Shown here piece after piece: positions 1-8,903 of a DNA stretch of 64,000 bases. The notes under the pieces were generated by a model. It had not been told where the DNA came from and made no database searches. It saw only the letters and a list, made by a program, of their open reading frames with translations. The position numbers and the translations under genes are program-made. Source of the stretch: Desulfotruncus arcticus DSM 17038 (GTDB lineage Bacteria; Bacillota; Desulfotomaculia; Desulfotomaculales; Desulfallaceae); assembly GCF_900113335.1 (NCBI RefSeq), contig NZ_FOOX01000007.1:161434-225433 (forward strand), in the 5' to 3' direction. Numbering within the stretch: the first letter of the stretch is position 1; each line of letters begins with the position of its first letter.

Positions 1-2102
1 CCCGGCTGCAGGAAAAAGGAAAAACCGGTCTTACCACCATTGTGGGCAACATGACCGGTATTAACCCGGGGGAATCCTTGCGGCTTACCGGCAAGTGGGT
101 CAATAACGCGAAATTTGGCGAACAGTTTCAAGTTGAAAAATATGAGACGGTTGTTCCGGCCACTGTAAATGGTATTGAAAAATACCTGGGTTCGGGCTTG
201 ATCAAAGGCATCGGTCCTGTAATGGCCAAACGGATAGTAAAGGTTTTCGGGCTTAACACACTGGATGTAATTGAAAATTCGCCTCATGACCTTTCCAGGG
301 TGGAAGGCATCGGTTCCAAACGCATTGATATGATTGCCAGGGCCTGGCTGGATCAAAAAGAGGTTAAGGAAATAATGCTGTTTCTGCAAAGCCACGGGGT
401 CAGCGCGGGATATTCGGCCAAAATTTTCAAGGAATACGGCAGCGATTCCATAGAAATAGTAAAAAACAATCCCTATCGTCTGGCGGCGGATATCTATGGA
501 ATTGGCTTTATTACTGCAGACCACATTGCTCAAAACATGGGTATAGACCCCAATTCTGTATTAAGGGTCAAAGAAGGTATTATTTATGTTTTAAATGAAA
601 CAACCAACGAGGGTCATGTTTTCTTCCCTTATGAACCCCTTGTGGCCAAGGCTTCCGAAATGCTGAAAGTTGACCGGGATGTTGTTGTTCAGGCTATTGC
701 ACTGCTGTTTGAAGAAAAGCGGGTAATCCTGGAGGATATGAATGATCTTAAGGAGGGCTTTACTCCCAATAATAAAGCGGTATATCTTGTGCCTTTTTAT
801 GTGGCGGAAACCGGGGCGGCTGCCAGGCTTCTGAAATTAATTGCCGAACAGCCGGTTATCCGGTCTATTGACACCAATAAAGCGATAACCTGGGTGGAAG
901 AAAAACTGCAAACCAAACTGGCGGAAAAACAAATAGAAGCAATTAACCTGTCCGTTAAGCACAAGGTATTAGTAATTACCGGCGGTCCCGGGACCGGCAA
1001 AACTACTATCATTAAGGCGATTATGCGCGTGTTTATGGCCTTGCAATTAAAAGTGTTAATGGCTGCCCCCACAGGGAGGGCGGCAAAGCGCATGCAGGAG
1101 GCAACCGGCTTTGATGCCAGGACCATCCACCGGCTGCTGGAATATGCTCCCCGGAGAGGCGGGTTTCAAAAAAATCAGGATTATCCGCTGGATGCCGATG
1201 TTATTATTGTTGATGAGGCTTCGATGATTGATATTATTTTAATGCATCACCTGCTTAAAGCCGTTCCAACTCATGCCACCTTGATATTGGTGGGTGACAT
1301 TAATCAACTGCCTTCGGTGGGACCGGGCAGCGTGTTGAGGGACATCATTGACTCGGGCAAATTTAAAGTTGTTGAATTAACTGAGATTTTCCGTCAGGCC
1401 GGGCAAAGCCGGATCGTGGTTAACGCGCACCTGGTTAATCAGGGCAGATTCCCCGATATCAGCTTGCCCAGCGGTGAGCTGACAGATTTTTATTTTATCG
1501 AAGGAGAAGAACCGCTTAATGTTTTGCATAAAATATTAATGCTTTGCGGAGAACGTATTCCCAAAAGATTTGGCTTTCACCCGGTGGATGATATTCAGGT
1601 TTTAACACCCATGCACAGGGGTGAACTGGGGGTGGCCAACCTTAACGCCAAACTCCAGGAACTGCTTAACCCCGGTGAGGGCGGCATTACCAGGGGGCAA
1701 AGACGCTATAAAGTTAATGATAAAGTAATGCAGTTAATCAACAATTATGATAAGGAAGTTTTTAATGGGGATGTTGGTAAGATTATAGCTATTGACCGTG
1801 AGAATCAGGAGTTAAAAGTTAATTTTGATGGCAGGGTGGCAACCTATGAATTTTCGGAACTGGACGAACTGGTTACCGCTTACGCCGTATCAATTCACAA
1901 ATCCCAGGGCAGTGAATACCGGTCTGTGATTATTCCGGTTACAACGCAGCATTTTATGATGCTGCAGCGAAATTTAATTTATACCGCTATAACCAGAGGA
2001 AAGGCGCTGGTTGTTCTGGTCGGAAGCAGGCGGGCCTTAGCCATGGCGGTAAAAAACAATAAGCCGTTGAATCGTTATACCAGTTTGAAAGACCGGCTAT
2101 AA
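1..2102 (+). CDS. recD2: RecD2-type ATP-dependent DNA helicase (SF1B), 5' end outside window
   Basis: The reading frame is open from base 3, so the true start lies upstream; GTG at 42 is only an internal codon. About 700 residues are visible against roughly 720-750 for the family, so about 20-50 N-terminal residues are missing. The visible part has the OB-like N-terminus, helix-hairpin-helix repeats (YLGSGLIKGIGP, LSRVEGIGSKR), Walker A GGPGTGKTT at about residue 314 counted from base 42, Walker B VIIVDEASM, and the C-terminal motifs VSIHKSQGSEY and YTAITRGK. RecD2 is a 5'-3' helicase in bacteria lacking RecBC and is linked to replication-fork and mismatch-repair processing. The family call is secure; the exact role here is inferred. 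A GGGGACA/TGTCCCC hairpin follows the stop. Confidence 0.95.
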   Translation, partial: RLQEKGKTGLTTIVGNMTGINPGESLRLTGKWVNNAKFGEQFQVEKYETVVPATVNGIEKYLGSGLIKGIGPVMAKRIVKVFGLNTLDVIENSPHDLSRVEGIGSKRIDMIARAWLDQKEVKEIMLFLQSHGVSAGYSAKIFKEYGSDSIEIVKNNPYRLAADIYGIGFITADHIAQNMGIDPNSVLRVKEGIIYVLNETTNEGHVFFPYEPLVAKASEMLKVDRDVVVQAIALLFEEKRVILEDMNDLKEGFTPNNKAVYLVPFYVAETGAAARLLKLIAEQPVIRSIDTNKAITWVEEKLQTKLAEKQIEAINLSVKHKVLVITGGPGTGKTTIIKAIMRVFMALQLKVLMAAPTGRAAKRMQEATGFDARTIHRLLEYAPRRGGFQKNQDYPLDADVIIVDEASMIDIILMHHLLKAVPTHATLILVGDINQLPSVGPGSVLRDIIDSGKFKVVELTEIFRQAGQSRIVVNAHLVNQGRFPDISLPSGELTDFYFIEGEEPLNVLHKILMLCGERIPKRFGFHPVDDIQVLTPMHRGELGVANLNAKLQELLNPGEGGITRGQRRYKVNDKVMQLINNYDKEVFNGDVGKIIAIDRENQELKVNFDGRVATYEFSELDELVTAYAVSIHKSQGSEYRSVIIPVTTQHFMMLQRNLIYTAITRGKALVVLVGSRRALAMAVKNNKPLNRYTSLKDRL

Positions 2103-2105
2103 GTT

Positions 2106-2157
2106 GGGGACATACCTCCGACTCCAAAGCCTTGACCCAATGAGGAGGTGTGTCCCC
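2106..2157. repeat. GGGGACA...TGTCCCC inverted repeat, copy 1
   Basis: The arms ggggacatacctcc and ggaggtgtgtcccc face each other across about 24 bases just after the helicase stop codon. A second, shorter-looped copy lies at 4239-4267. Both sit 3' of genes, so they may act as transcript ends or REP-like elements. No associated transposase gene is in the window. Confidence 0.7.
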
Positions 2158-2256
2158 ATTCCTTATTGTCCTCATGCCTGATTATCCATAAATTACACCG
2201 TAATAAATCAATACAAAAGTCAAACAATAAAAAAAATCACTTTCAGGGTGTGAACT

Positions 2257-2451
2257 ATGGACAGAAAACTTGAAAGCCGGACTTATCATCTTTCACCAAA
2301 CCAACTTAATGAATTATATCGAAAATATGGCCGTCCGGGGGAATTGTCCCCGGGACGCCCAGCTACAAGGAAACGCAGGCGCCTTGATGCTGCTCTGGCT
2401 GCTCTGGACCGAAAAAGCAATAGTGTATTAATGCCCAGTGATGAAGACTAA
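2257..2451 (+). CDS. small basic hypothetical protein
   Basis: This 64-residue ORF starts at ATG 2257 after a modest GGGTG ribosome binding site. The product is charged, with an RKRRRLDAALAALDRK helix-like stretch in the second half, no cysteines and no membrane segment. The DNA inside the gene contains a palindrome (tccgggggaattgtccccgg), which adds some doubt that coding is the main constraint. I do not recognise a family. Confidence 0.5.
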   Translation: MDRKLESRTYHLSPNQLNELYRKYGRPGELSPGRPATRKRRRLDAALAALDRKSNSVLMPSDED

Positions 2452-2457
2452 TATGGA

Positions 2458-2552
2458 GTTAGAAGCCAGGAGTCGGTAGTCAGAATAAGAAAACCGGCGG
2501 AAACATTTCTCCGGGGCATTCTGATTACTGACTACTGAATTCTGACTGCCTG
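2458..2552. repeat. degenerate GGAGTCA/TGACTCC repeat cluster
   Basis: Forward copies such as caggagtcggtagtcagaat face reverse copies such as ctgattactgactactgaattctgact, giving a weak inverted arrangement between two genes. The same heptamer-based sequence recurs at 3786, 10777, 16561, 29744 and 42113. Confidence 0.7.
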
Positions 2553-2618
2553 AGTAACTATATTTAGTTTATAATGTACTTGGCTTGATAACTGGATAAT
2601 TAGGGAGGCGGGTGTCGT

Positions 2619-2954
2619 ATGTTTGCCAAAAGAGATGATCAGGGCTATATTACGGTTATTGAAGGTATAAAAAGGAAGACTCTGGTTTACGGGGCTAAAA
2701 CACTTCTGACGGAATTTATTTTGGAACAGGGAAAAATTTTGCCCAAACATTGCCATCCACAGGAGCAGACAGGATATCTTGTATCAGGGAAGATAATCCT
2801 TTATATCGGTGAGGAAATGTATGAAGTTCTCCCCGGCGACAGCTGGGTCATTCCGGGAGACGTGGATCACTGGGCTGAAATAATTGAAAATTCGGTGGCG
2901 GTAGAGGTTTTTGCCCCGGTTAGGGAGGATTATCTTCCGGATAACCAAGACTAA
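2619..2954 (+). CDS. cupin-domain protein
   Basis: A 111-residue single-domain cupin beginning at ATG 2619 behind AGGGAGGCGG. The first cupin motif is [16 protein letters not shown], with candidate metal ligands H44, H46 and E49; the second is [14 protein letters not shown], with H84. Small cupins of this type bind a metal or a small ligand and are often sensors or simple enzymes; no substrate can be assigned. The gene stands alone, with a terminator 150 bases downstream. Confidence 0.88.
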   Translation: MFAKRDDQGYITVIEGIKRKTLVYGAKTLLTEFILEQGKILPKHCHPQEQTGYLVSGKIILYIGEEMYEVLPGDSWVIPGDVDHWAEIIENSVAVEVFAPVREDYLPDNQD

Positions 2955-3286
2955 ACGTCAGAAAGCTAATAACTTGCCCGCCATATAAATTCCGGTGATA
3001 AGCTTGGTCATATCGACATTGTATTGGATGGGCAGGGAAAAGCCGAGTATTTTTTTGGTGGAAAACATGATACGGGAAGCATAAACAAAATCTGAGTATT
3101 TTTAAAGCCGGGTGATTAACCCGGCTTTTTTTGTCGGGCAAAAAATTTTTTTCGACTAAAGATTACCTTTTTATGGAAGGATGCTTGTGGAAGAAAATTG
3201 AAAGCATCTTAAAATGATAGAAACATCTTTATTTTCAAAAACAATATGTTGCTTTTGAAAAGAGAGATGGTAAAAGGTGAGATTTG
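2955..3286. other. intergenic stretch with possible gene remnant
   Basis: No complete gene is seen. From about 2985 to 3090 one plus-strand frame reads like protein (DIVLDGQGKAEYFFGG and onward to a TGA), but it has a stop upstream and no start codon, so it could be the tail of a decayed gene. The stretch ends with a terminator at 3104-3132 and the AT-rich leader of the next gene. Confidence 0.4.
3104..3132 (+). terminator. rho-independent terminator
   Basis: An AAAGCCGGG / CCCGGCTTT stem with a short GTGATTAA-type loop is followed by a T run. Confidence 0.85.
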
Positions 3287-3766
3287 GTGAGAGCATTAAA
3301 AGTATTACTGATTTGCGCCCTGGTTGTAATTGCTGTTTTGAGCATGTTAAAATTAATCATTGATAATGACAATGAAGTTGAACTTAGTAATAAAAATCAA
3401 GCAATATCTAATGCAAGCCCTGAATTGCGCAGGCCGGTCTTGCGGTTGCCTTCGCGCAGCGATAAAGATTTGCCAAGGGAGACGGTACTGGAGGTTGAAG
3501 CTACCGCTTACAGCCATACCGGCAATCAAACGTTTTCCGGGACCTGGCCCAGTGCGGGTCGCACTATCGCCGTAGATCCGGAAACAATTCCCATAGGCAG
3601 CACAGTTTATATTAAAGGAATCGGCACGCGGGTAGCTGAAGATACAATTCCCCGGGTTAGCGTTAATAAAGGAGTTGCTGTAGATATCTTTATGGAAAGT
3701 AATGAAAAGTGCCTGGAATGGGGTAGGCGCAAAATTCAATTGGTAATAGAAAAAAATGATAGTTAG
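3287..3766 (+). CDS. secreted 3D-domain protein (YabE/YuiC C-terminal type)
   Basis: About 159 residues; GTG 3287 is preferred over TTG 3284 because it lies about 7 bases after AAAGGTG. An N-terminal hydrophobic segment (about residues 4-24) is a signal anchor. The C-terminal half is a 3D domain: it begins at VEATAYSHTG and carries three conserved aspartates near D97, D119 and D133 (AVDPE, AEDT, VDIFM). This double-psi barrel is found in peptidoglycan lytic enzymes, including resuscitation-type and spore-related proteins. The protein lacks the DUF348/G5 repeats of YabE. A cell-wall role is inferred. Confidence 0.85.
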   Translation: MRALKVLLICALVVIAVLSMLKLIIDNDNEVELSNKNQAISNASPELRRPVLRLPSRSDKDLPRETVLEVEATAYSHTGNQTFSGTWPSAGRTIAVDPETIPIGSTVYIKGIGTRVAEDTIPRVSVNKGVAVDIFMESNEKCLEWGRRKIQLVIEKNDS

Positions 3767-3785
3767 ATTGTAACTACTCAGCGGT

Positions 3786-3932
3786 CCTCTTAAGCATGAA
3801 TCAAAAGTCGAAAGTCCAAAGTCGAAGGTCAGTGAAAGAGTCTTGAGGCCTGATGAAAGTTCTTTGACTTTGGAACACAGACTTAAATAGCCATTCTGAC
3901 TACTGGATTCTGACTCCTGAATACTGAATATT
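3786..3932. repeat. GGAGTCA-family repeat cluster with AAAGTC units
   Basis: Tandem-like aaagtcgaaagtccaaagtcg is followed by reverse-strand units (ctttgactttgg, ctgactactggattctgactcctgaa). This resembles the cluster at 2458 and lies between two genes. Confidence 0.65.
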
Positions 3933-3977
3933 ATATATTTTCCGCATCCGGGTAAACTAGGGAAAAAAAGGGGGGTT

Positions 3978-4226
3978 ATGCTGTCGATGGGAAAAGTCAA
4001 TTTAACCTTGCAGCCTGAGATTGATAATGATGCTGTTGACCGGGTGAGGAAAACGTTAGTTAAAATGGGGCCTTATGATGAACTAAGCATCAGTATTGAA
4101 TCTGCGGATGCCCACCAGGCGGACCGGATCTTCAGTTGCCTGGACGAAAGCGGTTATCAATATCAATCCCGGGGGAGTCATGACGGTAAAACTTATCTTA
4201 TTAACGCCAGGATGAAGCCTAACTGA
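3978..4226 (+). CDS. hypothetical protein, about 82 residues
   Basis: Starts at ATG 3978 after a strong GGGGGG ribosome binding site. The soluble alternating alpha/beta sequence includes VRKTLVKMGPYDELSISIES, with no cysteine, signal or membrane segment. I do not recognise the family. It is followed within 15 bases by the second GGGGACA hairpin. Confidence 0.7.
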   Translation: MLSMGKVNLTLQPEIDNDAVDRVRKTLVKMGPYDELSISIESADAHQADRIFSCLDESGYQYQSRGSHDGKTYLINARMKPN

Positions 4227-4238
4227 CCTCGATAATAT

Positions 4239-4267
4239 GGGGACATTCCTCGAAGAGGTGTGTCCCC
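4239..4267. repeat. GGGGACA...TGTCCCC inverted repeat, copy 2
   Basis: ggggacattcctc and gaggtgtgtcccc form a near-perfect stem with a 3-base loop followed by TTTT, so it could serve as the terminator of the upstream small gene. It is related to 2106-2157. Confidence 0.75.
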
Positions 4268-4411
4268 TTTTCGTGTGCGCCCGGGTTTTATTAATCCTTC
4301 CCGGAAAATTGTGGTTGAGGACCGGTTGTCGTAAATACCCCTTTTTCATTTTGCTGAGGGTTCAGCGTTAGCGGATGTTAGTTAACGTTAAATTGGTGAT
4401 AGGAGTGTTTT

Positions 4412-6199
4412 ATGGTTTTATTAAGGCGTCCGTTGTCGGACATTACCCGGGAACTGGTAGCAGTGGCCACCGGAAGAGCTTTTGCTGATAAGGTTATCCG
4501 TGGGGGAAAAGTAGTCAATGTTTTTACCGGTGAAATCCTTTTGTGGGATATAGCCATCAAGGGTGAGCGTATTGCCACCGTAGGAGACGTAGAGCACACT
4601 TTGGGCCCGCATACGGAAGTGATTAATGCGGCGGGTTGTTACCTGTGTCCCGGTTTTTTGGACGGCCACGTTCATGTGGAAAGCAGTATGGTAACTGTAA
4701 CCCAGTTTGCCCGGGCCGTTCTTCCGGGGGGTACTACGGCTGTCTTTATGGACCCTCACGAAATAGCCAACGTTCTGGGAATGCGCGGGGTTAAAATGAT
4801 GGTTGACGAGGGGCTTAATTTACCGCTTAAAGTGTTCACGACCATGCCTTCCTGCGTGCCGGCGGCACCGGGATTTGAAGATGCCGGCGCTCAATTCGGG
4901 CCGGAAGATATAGCCGAAGCCATGCAGTGGCCGGGCATTTGCGGCCTGGGTGAAATGATGAACTTCCCGGGTGTGTTGTCCGGGGATGATCTGGTGCACG
5001 GCGAACTAAAAGCCACTATGGAAGCCGGAAAAATTGTAACGGGGCACTATTCTATGCCGGGAGATTTTAAGGGTCTGGCTGCTTATGCCGCAGCAGGCAT
5101 TGTTTCCTGTCACGAATCGGTTCTCGCCGGGGATGCACTGAACCGGATGCGGTTGGGGATGTACGCCAAGATGCGGGAAGGCTCGGCCTGGCATGATGTA
5201 AAAGAAACGGTTAAAAGCCTTACCGAAACCGGGGTGCAAAACCGCCGGGCAATTTTGGTAAGCGACGATTGCCATCCTGACACCCTTCTTACCGCCGGGC
5301 ATTTAAATCATGTTGTGCGGCGGGCAGTCAGCGAGGGGTTGGACCCCATTCGGGCTATTCAGGCTGTTACCGTTAATACTGCCGAGTGTTTTGGTTTGGG
5401 TCAGGACCTTGGAGCAATTGCCCCCGGTCGTTTTGCAGATATAATTTTTCTCACTGATCTGGCCGGTGTGGAAATTGACAGGGTTATGGTGGACGGGCAG
5501 ATAGTGGCGGCCTCGGGAGAAATGCTGGTAGAACTTCCCGGGTTCAGTTACCCGGAGAACGCATTAAATTCAGTGCATTTAAAAGAAAAACTCAAACCCG
5601 AAAACTTCAGAATCCCGGTTCAGACAGCATCAGAAAAGGTTAATGTTCGGATTATAGAAATTATTGAGGCCAGCGTAATTACAAAGCACCTTACCGCTGA
5701 TATCACCGTAACAGGCGGAGAACTGCAGGCCACGGTTGCAGGGGACTTGGCCAAGGCAGCTGTTATAGAGCGGCACGGAGGTAACGGCAGTATGGGACTT
5801 GGTTTGGTCAAAGGCTTCGGATTTAAGGAGGGCGCGGTAGCCTCAACGGTTGCCCACGACAGTCATAATCTTTTAATTGTGGGGATGAATGATGCTGATA
5901 TGGCCCTGGCTGGCAATACTTTAGCGGAATGCGGCGGCGGCATGGCAGTCGTGCGGGATGGCAGAGTGCTGGCGCTGCTTCCCCTTTCCATAGCCGGCCT
6001 CATGTCGAACAAGCCGGTGGAAGAAGTTGCCGCACAGGTGCATGCTGTTGAAAAAGCCTGGGTTGAACTGGGCTGCCGCCTGGTAGCTCCTTTTATGACC
6101 ATGTCCCTGCTCTCTTTACCGGTTTTGCCCGAGTTGCGTCTGACCAACCGGGGATTGGTTGATACCCTGGAGTTTAAGCTGGTCGAGTTAATGGCGTAG
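4412..6199 (+). CDS. ade: adenine deaminase
   Basis: A 595-residue amidohydrolase that converts adenine to hypoxanthine and ammonia in purine salvage. The metal motif GFLDGHVHVESS (H86, H88) opens the TIM barrel; MDPHEIANVLG, CHESVLAG and VSDDCHPDTL carry further ligand histidines and the aspartate. The C-terminal adenine-deaminase domain includes ASTVAHDSHNLLIVG and AECGGGM. Length is normal. It starts at ATG 4412 after AGGAG. It is monocistronic, with a terminator 40 bases after the stop; I see no purine riboswitch upstream. Confidence 0.96.
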   Translation: MVLLRRPLSDITRELVAVATGRAFADKVIRGGKVVNVFTGEILLWDIAIKGERIATVGDVEHTLGPHTEVINAAGCYLCPGFLDGHVHVESSMVTVTQFARAVLPGGTTAVFMDPHEIANVLGMRGVKMMVDEGLNLPLKVFTTMPSCVPAAPGFEDAGAQFGPEDIAEAMQWPGICGLGEMMNFPGVLSGDDLVHGELKATMEAGKIVTGHYSMPGDFKGLAAYAAAGIVSCHESVLAGDALNRMRLGMYAKMREGSAWHDVKETVKSLTETGVQNRRAILVSDDCHPDTLLTAGHLNHVVRRAVSEGLDPIRAIQAVTVNTAECFGLGQDLGAIAPGRFADIIFLTDLAGVEIDRVMVDGQIVAASGEMLVELPGFSYPENALNSVHLKEKLKPENFRIPVQTASEKVNVRIIEIIEASVITKHLTADITVTGGELQATVAGDLAKAAVIERHGGNGSMGLGLVKGFGFKEGAVASTVAHDSHNLLIVGMNDADMALAGNTLAECGGGMAVVRDGRVLALLPLSIAGLMSNKPVEEVAAQVHAVEKAWVELGCRLVAPFMTMSLLSLPVLPELRLTNRGLVDTLEFKLVELMA

Positions 6200-6239
6200 G
6201 AGATAAATGCCAAGTTAAAAAAGTTAATTTTATGATTTA

Positions 6240-6262
6240 AAAACGGCTTGTAGCCGTTTTTT
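6240..6262 (+). terminator. rho-independent terminator
   Basis: AAAACGGCT and AGCCGTTTT arms with a 3-base loop and T tail follow ade. Confidence 0.88.
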
Positions 6263-6437
6263 GTTGTATCGCACCAAAAATTTGGTAACTAATGTAAGCA
6301 ATTTTTAATAACTTAGTTAAAATTTTTTAAAGTATTGAGCTTACTATAGAAGTGTCTCAACTCAATTTCTTGATACGCCAGGTGTGACACAGAAAAACTA
6401 TTTCCGGTAGGTCAATAATAATTAGGGTGATAAATTA

Positions 6438-7433
6438 ATGAAAGATTGTATCTTTTTCGAAAAAACAAAAGTAAAATACAGTAAAATAATGGTGGTTGAA
6501 GATAACCCCAGAGCCGCCAAATTAACTGAAGCCTTTTTAAGCGCTGAAGGCTATCAGGTTAATTTGTGTGTTGATGCCGCAAGCGCCCAAACAGCTATCC
6601 GGCGGGAACCGCCCGATTTGATTTTATTGGATGTTATGCTGCCTGGAATGGACGGCTTGCAGTTCTGCCGCTATTTAAAAAGTGACCACCGCACCAGATC
6701 GATTCCCATATTATTGCTATCGGCCCTTGAAGATATTAAAGATAAAGTGGCCGGGTTGGATGCTGGGGCCGAAGATTACTTATGTAAACCGTTTGATCAT
6801 ATGGAACTGCTGGCCAGAGTACGATCTTTGCTGCGCACGAAGAAAATACGCGATGAGATGGAAACGATAGAAAACATTTTTATCTTTTTAGCCCGAATAA
6901 TTGATGCCCGGGATGCCTATACCAGAGGCCATTCCGAGCGCGTTGCCCGGGTTGCCGGCCGGATCGCGCAAAAAATGGGTCTGGACGAGAGTAGTATTGC
7001 TAATATAAAAAAAGGGGCTATTGTTCATGATATTGGCAAAGTAGGGCTCTCATCGGAATTAATTCGCAAGCCGGGGCTGCTTACGCGGGAGGAATATAGT
7101 ATTGTTCAGCAGCACACGTTAGTTGGCGAAAAAATTATGGCTTCTCTATCTACCGCCCGGCACCTGCTGGTGTTTATTAGAAATCATCATGAAAAACTTG
7201 ATGGCTCGGGTTATCCGGATGGGTTAAAAGCCGGAGAAATACCACTGGGAGTAAGAATTCTTTCAGTTGCTGACGTATTCGATGCCCTTATTTCCGACCG
7301 CCCTTACAGAAAAGCATTGAGCATTGATCAAGCAATTAGCCTTTTATGGGAAGAAGTGCACAAGGGGTGGTGGGACGGTGAAGCTGTAGATGCTTTGCAA
7401 CGTATTATCAAGGACAATCAAACTTTCCTTTAG
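6438..7433 (+). CDS. response regulator with HD-GYP domain (probable c-di-GMP phosphodiesterase)
   Basis: 331 residues. The receiver domain spans about 15-135 with phosphoacceptor D65 (LILLDVMLPG) and K117 (CKPFD). The HD-GYP domain spans about 145-325 with RGHSERVARVA (H165), HDIGKVG (H197, D198), RNHHEKLDGSGYP (H250, H251, GYP 258-260) and VADVFDALISDRPY. These are the full metal and GYP signatures, so cyclic-di-GMP hydrolysis is likely. No partner kinase is adjacent. Start ATG 6438 follows AGGGTG. Confidence 0.93.
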   Translation: MKDCIFFEKTKVKYSKIMVVEDNPRAAKLTEAFLSAEGYQVNLCVDAASAQTAIRREPPDLILLDVMLPGMDGLQFCRYLKSDHRTRSIPILLLSALEDIKDKVAGLDAGAEDYLCKPFDHMELLARVRSLLRTKKIRDEMETIENIFIFLARIIDARDAYTRGHSERVARVAGRIAQKMGLDESSIANIKKGAIVHDIGKVGLSSELIRKPGLLTREEYSIVQQHTLVGEKIMASLSTARHLLVFIRNHHEKLDGSGYPDGLKAGEIPLGVRILSVADVFDALISDRPYRKALSIDQAISLLWEEVHKGWWDGEAVDALQRIIKDNQTFL

Positions 7434-7513
7434 TTCCAGCCTTAATTTGATTTGTTTTGCCGGCAGGATAATAAGCCCCGGCCAGCAAATATTCATAGTG
7501 GAGGTAGTTAAAA

Positions 7514-7675
7514 ATGTTACATGAATATATAATAGCCGCAGTGAACCGGGACCAGTTGGACGCTGCCTGCCGCATAGCAGCAGAGCATAGCATAGTTGTT
7601 TTTGGTACTATGGACGGGGAAAAATTAAAGCAAGCGGGTAATAATGTTCCCGTTTATTTTTACGAGCCTGGTTGA
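7514..7675 (+). CDS. 53-residue ORF; likely N-terminal part of a gene split by in-frame TGA
   Basis: ATG 7514 follows a strong GTGGAGGTAG site. The product (MLHEYIIAAVNRDQL...VPVYFYEPG) ends at TGA 7673-7675. The next ORF (7691-7960) is in the same frame with only five sense codons between, so the two may be one 148-codon gene interrupted by TGA. Possible readings are a nonsense mutation (TGG or CGA to TGA), UGA decoding, or two genuine small genes. I do not recognise either half. Confidence 0.6.
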   Translation: MLHEYIIAAVNRDQLDAACRIAAEHSIVVFGTMDGEKLKQAGNNVPVYFYEPG

Positions 7676-7690
7676 GACACTCCCCGCAGG

Positions 7691-7960
7691 GTGGTTGCCG
7701 TGGGCAACCTGCAAGCTGTTTGGACGGGGGTGCCGGATGACGATGAACAGTCATTTACGCTTGAATTTCTGCATTATTTTGGCTTGACCTGGGAAAAAGT
7801 TCTGGTAGGAGCGGAAAAAACCTATACCTATCACCGGTTCTGGGATGCCTGTTTCGCCGTGAATGCTCTGGAACGGGTTGATGGGATGACAATAGCGGAT
7901 TTACCCGTGATCTTAGGAGGTTGCACAGCACAAACCCGCTGCAATATTATAGTGGGATAA
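7691..7960 (+). CDS. unrecognised ORF; likely C-terminal part of the split gene
   Basis: 89 codons from GTG 7691; GTG 7700 is an alternative start that has AGGGTGG upstream. The product is soluble and rich in aromatic residues (FLHYFGLTWEKV, YTYHRFWDACFAVN) and ends ILGGCTAQTRCNIIVG. A perfect 7-bp hairpin (GGTTGCC, GTG loop, GGCAACC; 7693-7709) lies at its 5' end. The stop codon lies inside a dispersed repeat that begins at about 7956, so the original C-terminus may have been replaced. Confidence 0.55.
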   Translation: MVAVGNLQAVWTGVPDDDEQSFTLEFLHYFGLTWEKVLVGAEKTYTYHRFWDACFAVNALERVDGMTIADLPVILGGCTAQTRCNIIVG

Positions 7961-8025
7961 ACTCGAAATAAGTGCGACTAAGGTTCAGGTGGGGTCAAAA
8001 CCTCACTGAACCAAGTCTTCTTTAT
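7956..8025 (+). repeat. two-hairpin repeat, truncated copy 1
   Basis: Only the right half of the 120-bp element is present: GATAAACTCGAAATAAGTGC, then the GGTTCAGGTGGGG stem, whose second arm is degenerate (cctcactgaacc), then AAGTCTTCTTTA. The left hairpin is missing. It provides the stop codon of the upstream ORF and ends 24 bases before the next gene. Confidence 0.85.
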
Positions 8026-8048
8026 TAATCTAAGGGAGGAACATAGCG

Positions 8049-8876
8049 ATGGCGTTTGATTTTCAGCAGGGTATATTGGAAAAACTGGAGCTGGGGACAC
8101 TTGAAGAGCTTAAGCCGGAAGACGGTTTTCAATTTTCCTGCGGTCAGGAATGTATGGGCCGGTGCTGTCAGAAAATAACCATTTTATTAGACCCCTGGGA
8201 CATAGAGGTTATGGCCAGGCACCTTGGCATTTCCAACCGTGAATTTTTTAGCGATTACTGTATGATGGAAATCGATACAAGTACCGGATGGCCGGCTGTT
8301 TGGCTGGCTCACGCCGCAGAAGGACATTGTGCTTTTATGCTGGAGGACGGTAAATGCTCTATTTACCCGGCCAGGTCCAGGAACTGCCGCACCTATCCAC
8401 TTGGCCGGGCAGTGCGATATATACAAGACAACGGCCAAAAAATTAAGGAAGAGCGGGTTTTCATGGTGGACCGGATGAAGTTCTGCCTGGGACATAAAGA
8501 CGGGCAAAATTGGACGGTTCAGGAATGGTTTGATGATGCCGATGCCTACACCTACTACCGCATGTCGGACCAGTATACTGAATTGGTAGACTATGCCGTA
8601 ACCGAGTTGAACAGCAGGGAATGGATGAGCCCAAAAGTAGTGCAAATGATTATTCCCTTTTTATTTGCTCCGGATATGCTTAGAGACAAGCTGGGATTAC
8701 GTGTTGAGGAAATTGGGCACGAGGAATTTCACCGGCGCCGGATGAAAGCGGTCAAGCTGATTTTAACGGATATGGCCGCCGGCTTAGGTTACGGTCCCGG
8801 TATTGAAACGGCGGAGACAGCCTTTACCGGGAGCTTAATGGACCGGATGAAAAAAGTGCTTACCACGGGCGACTAA
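8049..8876 (+). CDS. YkgJ-family cysteine cluster protein
   Basis: 275 residues from ATG 8049 (AAGGGAGG). The N-terminal cluster CGQECMGRCC (C31, C35, C39, C40), then GHCAFMLEDGKCSIYPARSRNCRTYP, is the YkgJ/UPF0153 signature, thought to bind zinc or an iron-sulfur cluster. The C-terminal half is helical and carries no recognised domain; the function of the family is unknown. A terminator follows 27 bases downstream. Confidence 0.88.
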   Translation: MAFDFQQGILEKLELGTLEELKPEDGFQFSCGQECMGRCCQKITILLDPWDIEVMARHLGISNREFFSDYCMMEIDTSTGWPAVWLAHAAEGHCAFMLEDGKCSIYPARSRNCRTYPLGRAVRYIQDNGQKIKEERVFMVDRMKFCLGHKDGQNWTVQEWFDDADAYTYYRMSDQYTELVDYAVTELNSREWMSPKVVQMIIPFLFAPDMLRDKLGLRVEEIGHEEFHRRRMKAVKLILTDMAAGLGYGPGIETAETAFTGSLMDRMKKVLTTGD

Positions 8877-8903
8877 AACAATTATTTTAGGTAGTATTGG
8901 ACT

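Noticed and set aside
3353..4000. Long minus-strand ORF opposite the 3D-domain gene
   Set aside because: It is antisense to a gene with clear domain motifs, its translation is low in protein-like pattern, and it runs through repeats.
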